Origin: Methylobacterium sp. E-005
GTDB taxonomy: Bacteria; Pseudomonadota; Alphaproteobacteria; Rhizobiales; Beijerinckiaceae
Length of the DNA: 64,000 nucleotides
Direction of reading: 5' to 3'
Assembly: GCF_022829725.1 (NCBI RefSeq)
Contig: NZ_JAKSYG010000073.1
Location: 62,001 to 126,000 of the forward strand
Shown: one piece after another, positions 8,906 through 17,580 of the stretch
How the letters are laid out: each line of letters opens with the position of its first letter
Numbering within the stretch: the stretch's first letter is position 1
Notes under the pieces: generated by a model
The model's input: the letters and a program-made list of their open reading frames with translations, nothing else
What the model was told of the DNA's origin: nothing
The model's database searches: none
Translations under genes and position numbers: made by a program

Positions 8906-10435
8906 ATGACCCAGGATTCCACGGTCGCCGTCATCGGCAGCGGGCTCGGCGGACTCGCGGCCGCGTGTGTCGCTGCCGCGCGGGGCCACCGCGTGACGGT
9001 CTACGACAAGAACGGCTGGCTCGGCGGCAAGGCCGCGGTGCTGCACGAGGGCGGCTTCCGCTTCGACATGGGCCCGACCATCCTGACGGTCCCCCGGGTT
9101 CTGGAGCGCATCTTCGCGGAGGCCGGCCGCTCGGTTCACGACTACATGGACCTGCGCCGCCTCGACCCGCAATGGCGCTGCTTCTTCGACGACGGCACCC
9201 ATATCGACCTGATGCAGGACGTCGAGCGGATGGCCGGCGACATGGAGCGCTTCGCTCCGGGCACCGGCGAGGGCTACAAGAAGTTCCTCACCATCTCCGA
9301 GCATCTGCACGGGGTTTCCGAAAAATTCTTCTTCTGGAAGCCGGTCGAGGATCTGTTCGACACGATCAACATCCGCGCCAACATGAATCCCGGCACGCTG
9401 CGCGACGTGCTATCCCTGCGCATGCACGCCTCCGTGGCCTCGACGATCCGCGGCAAGGTGAAGGACGCCCGGCTGGCGCAGATGCTCGATCACTTCGTGC
9501 AGTATGTCGGCTCCTCGCCCTACGGTGCGCCGGCGGTGCTCTGCGCCATCGCGCATATGCAGACGGCGGACGGCGTCTGGTACCCGATGGGCGGCACACG
9601 GGCAGTCGCCGAGGGGCTCGCCAAGCTCGCCCAGGAGCTCGGCGCCACCTGCAAGACCGACACCGAGGTGACGGGGATCGAGACCGCCAACGGCGCGGTC
9701 CGCGGGGTCCGCACCGCCGCGGGCGTCACGCCCTTCGACGCGGTGATCTCCAACATGGATTCGGTGCGCACCTACCGCGAGCTCGTCGGTGGCGACGCCG
9801 CCAAGGCCTACGCCAAGAAGAACCCGGAGCCGGCCTGCTCGGGGGTGGTGCTCTATCTCGGGCTGAACAAGCGCTACGAGCACCTGAACCACCACGATTT
9901 CGTCTTCTCCCGCGACCCGGAGGAGGAGTTCGACTTCATCTACAACAAGGGCGAGCCGGCGCCGGACCCGACCGCCTATCTGGCGGCCCCCTCCTCCACC
10001 GATCCGAGCGTGGCGCCGGAGGGCGGCGAGGCGCTCTACGTCCTGGTCCACACACCCTACCTGCGCCCGCACCACGACTGGCGCCCGGACGGGCCTCTGT
10101 TCCAGAACTACCGCCGGACGATCCTCGACAAGCTCAAGCGCACCGCCAACATGCCGGATCTGGAGGAGCGCATCGTCGTCGAACGCCACCTGACGCCGCA
10201 GGACATCCACGAGCGGTACAAGGTGCTGAACGGCGCGATCTATGGGCTGGCCTCGCACGGGCGGGTGATGGGGGCGTTCAAGCCCGGCAACCGCTCGCGG
10301 CAGGTGCGCGGGCTCTACCTCGCGGGCGGCGCCGCCCATCCGGGACCCGGCATGCCGATGGTGATGATGTCCGGCTGGATCGCCGCCGACGCGCACGACC
10401 AGGACGCGCGCGGCACCCTGCGCGCGACGGCGTGA
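8906..10435 (+). CDS. crtP: CrtP-like C30 carotenoid oxidase/desaturase
   Basis: This 509-residue protein is a second CrtI/CrtN/CrtP-family flavoenzyme. VAVIGSGLGGLAA at 8-20 binds FAD, FDMGPTILTVP is intact, and AGGAAHPGPGMPMVMMSG lies near 472-489. The divergent middle (CSGVVLYLGLN, FDFIYNKGEP) resembles CrtP, the oxidase that converts terminal methyls of C30 carotenoids to aldehyde or acid. Bacterial C30 pigment sets usually carry two such paralogues, one desaturase and one oxidase. The following acyltransferase and glycosyltransferase support the assignment. CrtN and CrtP are paralogues, so the exact reaction needs a phylogeny. Confidence 0.75.
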   Translation: MTQDSTVAVIGSGLGGLAAACVAAARGHRVTVYDKNGWLGGKAAVLHEGGFRFDMGPTILTVPRVLERIFAEAGRSVHDYMDLRRLDPQWRCFFDDGTHIDLMQDVERMAGDMERFAPGTGEGYKKFLTISEHLHGVSEKFFFWKPVEDLFDTINIRANMNPGTLRDVLSLRMHASVASTIRGKVKDARLAQMLDHFVQYVGSSPYGAPAVLCAIAHMQTADGVWYPMGGTRAVAEGLAKLAQELGATCKTDTEVTGIETANGAVRGVRTAAGVTPFDAVISNMDSVRTYRELVGGDAAKAYAKKNPEPACSGVVLYLGLNKRYEHLNHHDFVFSRDPEEEFDFIYNKGEPAPDPTAYLAAPSSTDPSVAPEGGEALYVLVHTPYLRPHHDWRPDGPLFQNYRRTILDKLKRTANMPDLEERIVVERHLTPQDIHERYKVLNGAIYGLASHGRVMGAFKPGNRSRQVRGLYLAGGAAHPGPGMPMVMMSGWIAADAHDQDARGTLRATA

Positions 10436-10448
10436 CATCCTCCAGGCC

Positions 10449-10620
10449 CCTCCCTCCCCCCGCTGCGGGGGAGGGAAGCCCTCGAAGGGGGTCGGGAGAG
10501 GGGAGCGGCGGTTCAGGCAAAGCCTCGCCCGCCGCGAAGGCCGAGCCGTATTCTGCACCGTCGCTCCCCTCTCCCCCCCTGCTGCGCAGGGTACCCTCCC
10601 CCGCAGAGGGGGGAGGGAGA
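10449..10620. repeat. Composite inverted hairpin repeat, copy 1
   Basis: A 172-base GC-rich element lies between the CrtP-like and acyltransferase genes. The left end is a hairpin with CCCTCCCC and GGGGAGGG arms (about 10452-10475). The right end is a similar hairpin (about 10593-10618). Between them, GGGAGAGGGGAGCGGCG on the left is mirrored by CGTCGCTCCCCTCTCCC on the right with one mismatch. The whole unit can therefore fold as two end hairpins plus a long stem. Related elements occur at 36016 and 38187. It could slow transcription or protect the upstream message. Confidence 0.7.
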
Positions 10621-10662
10621 GCGGCGCATCTCCCGCAGGTCTCTCCCACGATCCGCCGTTTC

Positions 10663-11421
10663 ATGGTGGCGTGGTTCGAGCGCTACCTGCACCGCCATCT
10701 CGACGCCCTACGCCTGCCGCTCTGGAGCACGCCCCCCGACCGCAACCATCGCGGGCCCATCGTGGTCTACTGCAACCATCCCGCGTGGTGGGATGCGGCC
10801 CTGATCATCGTGCTGGCCGGGCGCCTCTACCCGGAGCGGCCGAGCCGGGCGCCCTTCGATGCCGCGATGCTGGCGCGCTACCGGATCTTCGAGCGGATCG
10901 GCGCCTTCGGGGTGGATCTCGACAGTCCTCGGGGTGCCGCGCAATTCCTGGCCGCCGCCCGGACGATCCTGGCCGCGCCGGACGGGATGCTCTGGATCAC
11001 CGCGCAGGGCCGCTTCGCCGATGCCCGCGCGCGACCCCTCGCGTTGCGGCCCGGCGTGGCGCGGCTCGCCGAGATCGCCCCCGATGCCCTGGTCGTGCCG
11101 ATGGCCGTCGAATACGCCTTCTGGGACGAGCGCGGCGCCGGGGCCTTCGCGGCCTTCGGGCCCGGCATCCCGGCCTCGGACCTCGCCGCCCTGTCCCGAC
11201 CGCAGCGCCTCGTCCGGCTGGAATCCGACCTGACCGTCACCCTGGACCGTCTCAGCGCCGACGTGATCAGCCGCGAGCCGGCGCGTTTTCGCGCCCTCGT
11301 CTCCGGCCGCAAGGGTGTCGGGGGCATCTACGACCTCTGGCGAAGCCTGGCGGCCCGGCTCTCCGGCCGGCGCTTCGATCCCGCCCACCGGGCCACCGAC
11401 GGGCAGGATCGCGCCGCGTGA
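10663..11421 (+). CDS. PlsC-type acyltransferase, CrtO-like
   Basis: This 252-residue protein has the acyltransferase motif NHPAWWD, which is the H-x4-D catalytic box, near residues 37-43. It also has a GMLWITAQGRFADARAR block that matches the glycerol-phosphate-binding motif region of PlsC/LPLAT enzymes. In staphyloxanthin synthesis CrtO, an acyltransferase, attaches a fatty acid to the sugar. The position between CrtP-like and CrtQ-like genes makes that role plausible. The ATG at 10663 lies just after the composite repeat and has no obvious ribosome-binding site, so an alternative upstream codon in the same frame cannot be excluded. Confidence 0.75.
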   Translation: MVAWFERYLHRHLDALRLPLWSTPPDRNHRGPIVVYCNHPAWWDAALIIVLAGRLYPERPSRAPFDAAMLARYRIFERIGAFGVDLDSPRGAAQFLAAARTILAAPDGMLWITAQGRFADARARPLALRPGVARLAEIAPDALVVPMAVEYAFWDERGAGAFAAFGPGIPASDLAALSRPQRLVRLESDLTVTLDRLSADVISREPARFRALVSGRKGVGGIYDLWRSLAARLSGRRFDPAHRATDGQDRAA

Positions 11422-11488
11422 GGATTTCGACTCCACGCCGCCCCCGTGCGATGCAGGGACCGGACGGGACCCATCTCCGGCACGGACC

Positions 11489-12625
11489 ATGACCGATACG
11501 ATCCTGACGGCCCTGGCCCTGCTCGGTCTCGCCCTGGCCCTCCTCCCGGCCGTGCTGGCGGCCGTGAACCTCGCGGCCCTGCGCCGGCCGGAGCCGGAGG
11601 CGGATCCCGGCCTCGTCTCGATCCTGATCCCGGCGCGCAACGAAGCCGGCAACATCGAAGCCACGGTTCGCGCGGCGCTCGCCAGCACGCAGGTGCCGGT
11701 CGAGGTGATCGTCGGCGACGACCATTCCACCGACGCGACCCCGGAGATCGTGCGCGCCATCGGCGATCCGCGCCTGCGCCTCGTCGCCGTGCCGGCGCTG
11801 CCCGAGGGCTGGACCGGCAAGAACCACGCCTGCTTCCACATGGCCGGCCTCGCACGGGGGCGCCACCTCCTGTTCATCGACGCCGACGTGCGCCTCGCGC
11901 CCGAGGCCGCCGCGTCCCTGGCGGCGCAGGCGCGCCGCACCGGCGCGGCCCTGGTCAGCGGCGTGCCACGGCAGGATCTGGGCACGCTCGGCGAGATGCT
12001 GACCGTGCCGATGATCGATTTTTTGCTCTTGGGCTACCTGCCGGTGCCGCTGATGCGCCGCCTGCGCGACCCGTCGCTCGGGGCGGCTTGCGGCCAGCTC
12101 ATCCTGGTCGAGGGCGAGGCTTACGCCGCCACCGGCGGTCACGGATCGATCCGCACCTCGCTTCACGATGGGGTTCGCCTGCCGCGCCTGTTCCGTGCGG
12201 CCGGCCACCGGACGGATCTCGTGGCCGCCGCTTCGCTCGCCACCTGCCGGATGTATGACGGCTTCGTGCAGGCCTGGGCGGGCTTCTCCAAGAACGCCCA
12301 CGAGGGCATGGCAACGCTTCGGGCATTGCCGGTCTGGACCCTGCTGCTCGGAGCCGGGCAGCTACTCCCGCTGTTCCTCGTCCTGGCCGGCCTGTCCGGT
12401 CTGATCCCGACTTCAGCCCTGATCCCAGCCGCGGGGGCCCTCGCCTTCTCGCTGGCGACGCGCGTCGCGATCACCCTGGCGGTCCGGGCGCCACTCGCGA
12501 CGATCCCGCTCCACCCGGCCGCAGTCGCGGTGGCGCTGGCGATCCAATGGAACGTGCTGCTGCGGCGGGAGCGGGCCGGGGCCGCCACGTGGAAGGGTCG
12601 CAGCTATCCGGTCAGCGGGGTCTGA
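11489..12625 (+). CDS. Family 2 glycosyltransferase, CrtQ-like
   Basis: The 378-residue membrane glycosyltransferase has an N-terminal helix (about 5-27), then a GT-A domain. VSILIPARNEAGNIE starts the fold, VGDDHSTDATPE binds the nucleotide, and FIDADVRL near 128-135 carries the DxD metal site. Hydrophobic C-terminal helices lie at about 290-350. This layout matches CrtQ, which glucosylates the carboxyl end of C30 carotenoids. It follows the acyltransferase by 67 bases and closes the pigment gene group. Confidence 0.8.
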   Translation: MTDTILTALALLGLALALLPAVLAAVNLAALRRPEPEADPGLVSILIPARNEAGNIEATVRAALASTQVPVEVIVGDDHSTDATPEIVRAIGDPRLRLVAVPALPEGWTGKNHACFHMAGLARGRHLLFIDADVRLAPEAAASLAAQARRTGAALVSGVPRQDLGTLGEMLTVPMIDFLLLGYLPVPLMRRLRDPSLGAACGQLILVEGEAYAATGGHGSIRTSLHDGVRLPRLFRAAGHRTDLVAAASLATCRMYDGFVQAWAGFSKNAHEGMATLRALPVWTLLLGAGQLLPLFLVLAGLSGLIPTSALIPAAGALAFSLATRVAITLAVRAPLATIPLHPAAVAVALAIQWNVLLRRERAGAATWKGRSYPVSGV

Positions 12626-12658
12626 GGCGGCCTGACCCGCGACTCGCCGGAGCAGTCT

Positions 12659-13255
12659 TCATGGCAAGGGTTGGCAGGCCTTGGTGCCGCCTCCATCCGG
12701 TTGCGGCTTCACCGAGACGATGAGCTGCACGGTCGGCACAGTGCCGATCTGCCGGGTCAGGTGGCCAGCCCGGCCGTCAGGCGCCTGCGGTTTCGACCCA
12801 GAGTCGGCGTTGAACTGAATCTCGCCGGGACCCTGCTCCATCACGGTTCCGTCCGTGGCCTCCACCGACCAGCGCCCCGACAAGGTGATCACCCATTGCG
12901 GGCCGGGCGCCGCGTGCCACGGGCCGACATAGCCGACCGGGAGGATTGCGTAGGCGATCGACGCCACGTCACCGGGTGGCGCGCCGACATATTGCGGCGG
13001 TGCGGGCGGCGCGTAGCTCTTGAAGGCGAAATTCTTGAGATCGCAATATTGGACATGGCTGCGCCCCTCCGCGTCGGCATAGAGCACGCCGTAGCGCAGA
13101 GCGGGCGGATCGACCGTTGCCAGACCCGCCGGACCGGACGGGGCCGGCACGACGCTCAGCGCCGGGGTGTCTCCTGCCGCCCAGGCATTCCCGATGCTCG
13201 GGAGAACCGCGATCAGGAGAGACACGACGCGTGCCCGGTTGTGCGATGCGACCAT
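12659..13255 (-). CDS. Exported cupin-like protein
   Basis: The 198-residue protein begins with a signal peptide (hydrophobic 11-26, cleavage near AWAAGD). Its middle part resembles a cupin beta-barrel: a first block around GPWHAAPGPQWVITLSGRW and a second around VMEQGPGEIQF. The first block keeps one His (WHAAP) where classical cupins have two, so metal binding may be altered. A role cannot be assigned. It converges with the glycosyltransferase, with 33 bases between the stops. Confidence 0.6.
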   Translation of the reverse strand: MVASHNRARVVSLLIAVLPSIGNAWAAGDTPALSVVPAPSGPAGLATVDPPALRYGVLYADAEGRSHVQYCDLKNFAFKSYAPPAPPQYVGAPPGDVASIAYAILPVGYVGPWHAAPGPQWVITLSGRWSVEATDGTVMEQGPGEIQFNADSGSKPQAPDGRAGHLTRQIGTVPTVQLIVSVKPQPDGGGTKACQPLP

Positions 13256-13398
13256 CGTTCCAAGCCCCTATCCCGCGCGCCGCGCAACCTGCTCAGTCTG
13301 CCGCCGCTGGCGAGGCGACAGCCCTTTGGCGTCTGACAACGCAATGCCCTGCGGAGACGTGGGCGGGTGCGCGCGAGCGCCGCACAGCCTGCGCCCGT

Positions 13399-13740
13399 TC
13401 AGCCGGTCGCGGGCGACGCCCCAAGGCCGGTCTCCGCCAGGATCCAGGCCGCCGTATCGGCATCCGCCCCGGCGACCGGGAGATGCAGGATGATCGGCGT
13501 GTCGTAGGGATGACGCGCCTTCAAGGCGGCTGCCAGAGCGTCGGCCAAGCCCTCGCGGCTCTTGAGGATGGCGGCGACCTCCTCGCTTCGCTCGATCGCG
13601 CCCTTCCAGCTGTAGACCGAGCGCATGCCCGGCAGCACGTTGATGCAGGCGATCAACCGTTCGCGGACGAGAAACTCGCCGATATTGAGGGCCGAGGCCA
13701 GATCGGGAAAGGTGGTGTAGACGAGGAGCGGACGCTCCAT
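13399..13740 (-). CDS. cutA: Divalent-cation tolerance protein CutA
   Basis: The 113-residue protein has the CutA1 length and order of motifs: VYTTFPDLASALNIGEFLV at the start, ACINVLPGMRSVYSWKG in the middle, SEEVAAILKSR, and HPYDTPIILHLPV. The fold is a PII-like trimer. Its cellular function is debated; copper tolerance and signalling have both been proposed. It is a single-gene unit on the reverse strand, divergent from the NAD kinase gene. Confidence 0.92.
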   Translation of the reverse strand: MERPLLVYTTFPDLASALNIGEFLVRERLIACINVLPGMRSVYSWKGAIERSEEVAAILKSREGLADALAAALKARHPYDTPIILHLPVAGADADTAAWILAETGLGASPATG

Positions 13741-13879
13741 GCTATGCCTCCGGGTCGCGCGGTCCCGGAGAGTGGGGGCATGCGGGGCACCGACGTCAAC
13801 CGGGCGGTTCGCTCGTCAGCACTGGAGCCGTGACGTGATGACGCCTGACGCGACGCGCCTGCCCGGCCCCGCCTGACCC

Positions 13880-14647
13880 ATGCCGCATGTCAAGAAAATC
13901 GCCTTCGTGGCGAGCCCGACCGGCTACGCCCGCGAGGCGGCCGCCGCCCTGATGCGCCGCTACGATCACGTCCCGCCCGAAGAGGCGGATGTCGTGGTGG
14001 CACTCGGCGGCGACGGGCTGATGCTTCAGGTGCTGCACCGGTTCATGGACAACCCGAAGCCGATCTACGGGATGAATCGCGGGACGGTCGGTTTCCTGAT
14101 GAACGAGTTCCGGGACGACGATCTCCTGGAGCATCTGGACGCGGCGCATCGCAGCGTCATTCACCCGCTGGTGATGGATGTGCTGGACACCGAGGGCCGC
14201 TCGCACCGGGCGCGGGCGATCAACGAGGTCTACCTGTTGCGCCAGACCCACCAGACCGCCAAGCTGAAGATCGCCGTGGACGGGAACGTCCGGCTTGACC
14301 TGCTGATCGCCGACGGCGTGCTGGTCGCCACCGCCGCCGGCTCGACCGCCTACAACCTGTCGGTGGGCGGCCCGATCCTGCCGCTGGACGCGAAGCTCCT
14401 GGCGCTGACCCCGATCTCGGCCTTCCGGCCCCGGCGCTGGCGCGGCGCGCTCCTGCCGGATTACGCGAAGATCCGGATCGACGTGCTCGACGCGCCCCAC
14501 CGCCCCGTGGCGGCGGTGGCCGACCACACCGAGTTCCGCCGGGTCTGCACGGTCGAGACCTCGCTCGACCGTTCCACCGAGCTGGTGCTGCTGCACGATC
14601 CCGGCCACAGCCTCGACGAGCGCATCCTGCGGGAGCAGTTCGGGTGA
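13880..14647 (+). CDS. nadK: NAD kinase
   Basis: The 255-residue enzyme phosphorylates NAD to NADP. The GGDG diphosphate-binding motif is at 43-46 ([12 protein letters not shown]). [14 protein letters not shown] and [19 protein letters not shown] match the second conserved region of NAD kinases. The short length without N-terminal extension is usual in alphaproteobacteria. Its stop overlaps the start of the GNAT gene by 4 bases (GTGA), so both are probably translated from one message. Confidence 0.95.
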   Translation: MPHVKKIAFVASPTGYAREAAAALMRRYDHVPPEEADVVVALGGDGLMLQVLHRFMDNPKPIYGMNRGTVGFLMNEFRDDDLLEHLDAAHRSVIHPLVMDVLDTEGRSHRARAINEVYLLRQTHQTAKLKIAVDGNVRLDLLIADGVLVATAAGSTAYNLSVGGPILPLDAKLLALTPISAFRPRRWRGALLPDYAKIRIDVLDAPHRPVAAVADHTEFRRVCTVETSLDRSTELVLLHDPGHSLDERILREQFG

Positions 14648-15132
14648 GCGTGCAGATCAGGCGCGCCGCACAGGCCGATCACGCGGCGATCGCTCGGATC
14701 ATCGTGCCGACCATCCGCGCCGGGGAGACCTACGCCCTCGACCGCGACCTCAGCGAGGGGGCCGCCCTCACCTACTGGACCGGCGCCGACCGCGAGACCT
14801 ACGTGGCCGAGCAGGAAGGGGCGGTGCGCGGCACCTATTACCTGCGGGCTAACCAAGCGGGCTTCGGCGCCCACGTCGCCAATTGCGGCTTCATGACCGA
14901 CCCGGCGGCGTCAGGCCGCGGGATAGCCCGGTCCATGGGGGCGCATGCGCTCGACCGGGCCCGGGCATGCGGCTTCACGGCGATGCAGTTCAATTTCGTG
15001 GTGAGCACCAACGTCCGGGCCGTGCGGCTCTGGGAGAGCCTCGGCTTCGCCGTGGTCGGACGACTTCCGGGCGCCTTCCGGCATCCAAGCCTCGGATGTG
15101 TCGACGCCTTGGTGATGTTCCGGACGCTCTGA
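14644..15132 (+). CDS. GNAT-family N-acetyltransferase
   Basis: This 162-residue protein has the GNAT fold. The acetyl-CoA loop is in [20 protein letters not shown], and the C-terminal signature is [20 protein letters not shown]. The substrate is unknown. It starts at GTG 14644 overlapping the NAD kinase stop, which makes translational coupling likely, although a functional link with NADP synthesis is not evident. Confidence 0.85.
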   Translation: MSVQIRRAAQADHAAIARIIVPTIRAGETYALDRDLSEGAALTYWTGADRETYVAEQEGAVRGTYYLRANQAGFGAHVANCGFMTDPAASGRGIARSMGAHALDRARACGFTAMQFNFVVSTNVRAVRLWESLGFAVVGRLPGAFRHPSLGCVDALVMFRTL

Positions 15133-15171
15133 GACCTGGGACGCCCCGGAGGCCTTGCGGCCGCGTCCGGA

Positions 15172-15372
15172 TCAGGCTTGCGGCGCCGCCACGAGGTCGC
15201 TCTCGCGGACCGCGCGCTCGCCGCCCTGGGTGCGGATGCGGTAACCCGGCTCGCCCGTCTGATCCTCCGGCATCAGCCGGAGCACCTCGAACACCTCGCC
15301 CGTGCCCCCGTCGCCCGGAAGTCCATGACTGGGGCGGCAGACCCGCTGGCCGACCTTGAACTTGTGGGACAT
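15172..15372 (-). CDS. Small conserved-looking hypothetical protein (66 aa)
   Basis: The short protein begins MSHKFKVGQRVCRPSHG and contains GEVFEVLRLMPED and YRIRTQGGERAVRESDL. The VGQxV start and the Y-R-I-(R/K) plus RAVRES-DL ending look like a small SH3-like beta barrel, common among unannotated alphaproteobacterial proteins. Function is unknown. It lies 38 bases upstream of, and on the same strand as, the DUF6481 gene. Confidence 0.6.
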   Translation of the reverse strand: MSHKFKVGQRVCRPSHGLPGDGGTGEVFEVLRLMPEDQTGEPGYRIRTQGGERAVRESDLVAAPQA

Positions 15373-15410
15373 GGCGGGCTCCTGGGACGCGGTGTCGGGG
15401 TGGCGGCGCC

Positions 15411-15779
15411 TCAGCGCCGTTTCTGGGCCTTCGCCTTGCGGGCGAGGTAGCGCGCGTCGCGCTGGGCCTTCTGCTCGGCCTGCAGCGCCTTGGCGCGCTC
15501 CTGAGCGGCGAGTTGCTCGGCGTGCTTGCGCTCGATCTCGGCGAGGCGATCGGCCTCGGCCTGGGCTGCGGCGCGCGCGACCTCAGCCTGGCGCTGCGCC
15601 TCGCGCTCGGCGGTGCGGGCCTCGCGGGCATCGGCGACGGCACGGCGGGCCGATTGCCGGGCGAGGACGGCCGGATCGTCGGCGGACGGACGCGCCCGGA
15701 ACCGGGCCAGCATCTCCGACCGCGCCTTGGCGGCCGTCTCAAGGCGATCGGCGACGCCCTGCTTATTGGGAAAGCTCAC
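15411..15779 (-). CDS. DUF6481-type coiled-coil protein
   Basis: The protein has 122 residues, starting at GTG 15779, which has AGGAG a few bases ahead. An in-frame ATG at 15866 lies across the terminator hairpin and is less likely. It starts VSFPNKQGVADRLETAAKAR, followed by a long Ala/Glu/Arg-rich helix (about 50-115) ending in lysines and arginines. This matches DUF6481 proteins of alphaproteobacteria. The function is unknown; a highly charged coiled coil of this kind could bind nucleic acid or ribosomes. Confidence 0.7.
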   Translation of the reverse strand: MSFPNKQGVADRLETAAKARSEMLARFRARPSADDPAVLARQSARRAVADAREARTAEREAQRQAEVARAAAQAEADRLAEIERKHAEQLAAQERAKALQAEQKAQRDARYLARKAKAQKRR

Positions 15780-15837
15780 AGACACTCCTGGGTCGGGCGC
15801 GGCAGAGGCCGGCACCCCGAGGGATGGCAAATACGAA

Positions 15838-15863
15838 GAAGCCGCTCCGGGGGGAGCGGCTTC
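15838..15863 (-). terminator. Hairpin terminator of the cold-shock gene
   Basis: An exact 11-base stem (GAAGCCGCTCC, 15838-15848, with GGAGCGGCTTC, 15853-15863) with a GGGG loop lies 24 bases after the cold-shock stop codon on the reverse strand. In that direction it is followed by TTCGTATTT, a weak U-rich tail. It separates the cold-shock gene from the DUF6481 gene. Confidence 0.75.
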
Positions 15864-15886
15864 CACAAAAGACGTTCGGTCGGGGA

Positions 15887-16096
15887 TCAGGCCGTCTGGA
15901 GCTGACCGGCGGACTGCTTGCCGCTGCGGCGGTCGGTCTCCAGCTCGTAGCTGACCTTCTGGCCCTCGGCCAGATTGCGCAGGCCGGCGCGCTCGACGGC
16001 GGAGATATGGACGAACACGTCCTTGCCACCATCATCCGGCTGGATGAAGCCGTAGCCCTTGGTCTCGTTGAACCACTTGACGGTTCCGGTGCTCAT
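15887..16096 (-). CDS. CspA-family cold-shock protein
   Basis: The 69-residue OB-fold protein has both RNA-binding motifs, KGYGFI at 13-18 and VFVHI at 27-31. It binds single-stranded RNA or DNA and melts secondary structure. The start at 16096 gives the normal length and has AAGGA ahead; the upstream frame to 16162 is not part of the family. The next upstream gene start is far away, which leaves room for a long leader. Confidence 0.95.
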   Translation of the reverse strand: MSTGTVKWFNETKGYGFIQPDDGGKDVFVHISAVERAGLRNLAEGQKVSYELETDRRSGKQSAGQLQTA

Positions 16097-16452
16097 GGAA
16101 GTCCTTGATCTTCGCAGGCATAGTGAGAGATGGCACCACCCTGTGCGGGCCAGCGCCGGCATCGACCGATAGCGATAGGAAAGTCAGAACCGCCCTGCGA
16201 AGGCGTAACGGTCCAAGATATCCGGACACGTGCCGATCCCGTATAGTTAGACTGATCGCGCTGTCTTGGCAAGCCTGGAGAAATATTTCTCGCACTTACT
16301 GGCCGAGTTGGGCGCGCTTTGGCGGCTTAGAAACGGCGACGATTGTCGGTGCTGGGGCCGACTGAGCGGCGATCGGACGAAATTCAACGGCGCGGCTGCG
16401 CCCAAGATCTGTGTTCCAGTGCCGTCACTTGGCGCGGATCGATGCCGCTGGC
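16097..16452 (-). promoter_or_regulatory. Leader and promoter region of the cold-shock gene
   Basis: These 356 bases contain no supported gene. Cold-shock genes commonly carry long structured leaders that act as thermosensors, so part of this region (nearest 16097) is probably transcribed. I cannot place the promoter with confidence. AT-richer stretches at about 16225-16260 and 16280-16300 are candidates. Confidence 0.35.
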
Positions 16453-17580
16453 TCAGGCCGGGCTGAGGCGCAGGACCCCCTCACCGCGACGATGCCCCAC
16501 CGCCGTCACCGCCACCTCGCGGGCGCCGCCTGCGGCCACGAGGGCGGCCGCGAGGGCCGCACCGAACGGCGCCGCGACTTCGAGCCCATGACCGATCACG
16601 TCGCCCAGCGCCTGCAGGCGGGCCGCCGGCGCGAGACGCCCCAAGGCGTCCCGCTCCTCGGCGGTGATCGGCGCGCCGCCGGTCGCGGCCGACAGGACAT
16701 GATCGGGCGCCGCCAGCCCGGCCTGTCGCCACAGGGCTTCGAGGCTCGCCAAGACGCTTCCGGGCGCGCGACAGGTGCGATCACAGGCCACGGCGTCGAG
16801 CCGGGCGAGCGCCCGGGCGCCCCGGGCGGCGACGTGGGATTCCGATTCGAGCATCAGGAACGCCGCGCAGCTGCCGAGGATGAACCCGCCCTGCGCGCCA
16901 CGCTCGAACACCGGTCGGTACGCGTCCCGGGCGAGAAAGCCGCCCATCGCGTGAATGACCAGCACATCGGGCCGCTCAGCGCTGTACGAACCGCCGACCA
17001 GGATCGCGTCGATCTGACCCGAGGCCACCCGCGCCTGGGCAATCCGCAGGGCGTCGATCCCGGCGGCCTCCTCACCCATGAAGGTCCGGGAGGCCCCCGT
17101 CACCCCGTGGACGATCGCGATGTTGCCGGCGAGCAGGTTCGAGAGCTGGGCCAGGAACAGGGTCGGGCGCAGGTCGTTCTGCAACCGCTCGTTCAGGTAG
17201 GCACCGGGATCATCGGCCTCACGCAGACCCGTCAGAATCGCGCCATCGACCGCGTAATCGCGCTCGCCGCCGCCCGCCGCCACCACGAGGTGGAGCGCCT
17301 GCTTGAAGGCCGCATCGTCCTTCACCCCAGCGGCGTCGAGGGCGAGGCCCGCGGCGTAAACGCCGAGGCGCTGCCACGCCTCCATCTGGCGCTGATCGCT
17401 GCGCTTGGGGATCTGGCCGTCCCAGGCGATCGCGGGGGCCGGATGCACCGGGTAGGGCGCGAAGGTTTCGGCGTCGGTGCGGGGCGCCGCCCCCGCGTCG
17501 AGGGCTGCGAGATGGGTGTCGACGCCCTCACCCGCGCAGGAAACGAGGCCGAGGCCGGTGACGACGACGGCCCGATTCAC
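16453..17580 (-). CDS. Ketosynthase-fold protein without catalytic cysteine (chain-length-factor-like)
   Basis: The 375-residue protein is related to FabF-type beta-ketoacyl-ACP synthases (VVVTGLGLVSCAG at the start). The nucleophile region reads GASRTFMGEEAAGIDAL (162-178): where active enzymes have a Cys, this one has Glu170/171. The first active-site His region reads ATGGAPITAEE near 300 and also lacks His; only GHGLEV near 327 keeps one. It therefore resembles chain-length-factor subunits. Its ATG overlaps the FabZ-like stop (ATGA), and it belongs to the AcpXL group. It matches the FabF2-type member of rhizobial VLCFA clusters in position. Confidence 0.8.
   Translation of the reverse strand: MNRAVVVTGLGLVSCAGEGVDTHLAALDAGAAPRTDAETFAPYPVHPAPAIAWDGQIPKRSDQRQMEAWQRLGVYAAGLALDAAGVKDDAAFKQALHLVVAAGGGERDYAVDGAILTGLREADDPGAYLNERLQNDLRPTLFLAQLSNLLAGNIAIVHGVTGASRTFMGEEAAGIDALRIAQARVASGQIDAILVGGSYSAERPDVLVIHAMGGFLARDAYRPVFERGAQGGFILGSCAAFLMLESESHVAARGARALARLDAVACDRTCRAPGSVLASLEALWRQAGLAAPDHVLSAATGGAPITAEERDALGRLAPAARLQALGDVIGHGLEVAAPFGAALAAALVAAGGAREVAVTAVGHRRGEGVLRLSPA

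Noticed and set aside
8281..11421. Reading frame of 1046 codons spanning the CrtP-like and acyltransferase genes
   Set aside because: Up to 10662 it is a shadow of the amidotransferase and CrtP-like genes in another frame; only the last 252 codons form the acyltransferase.
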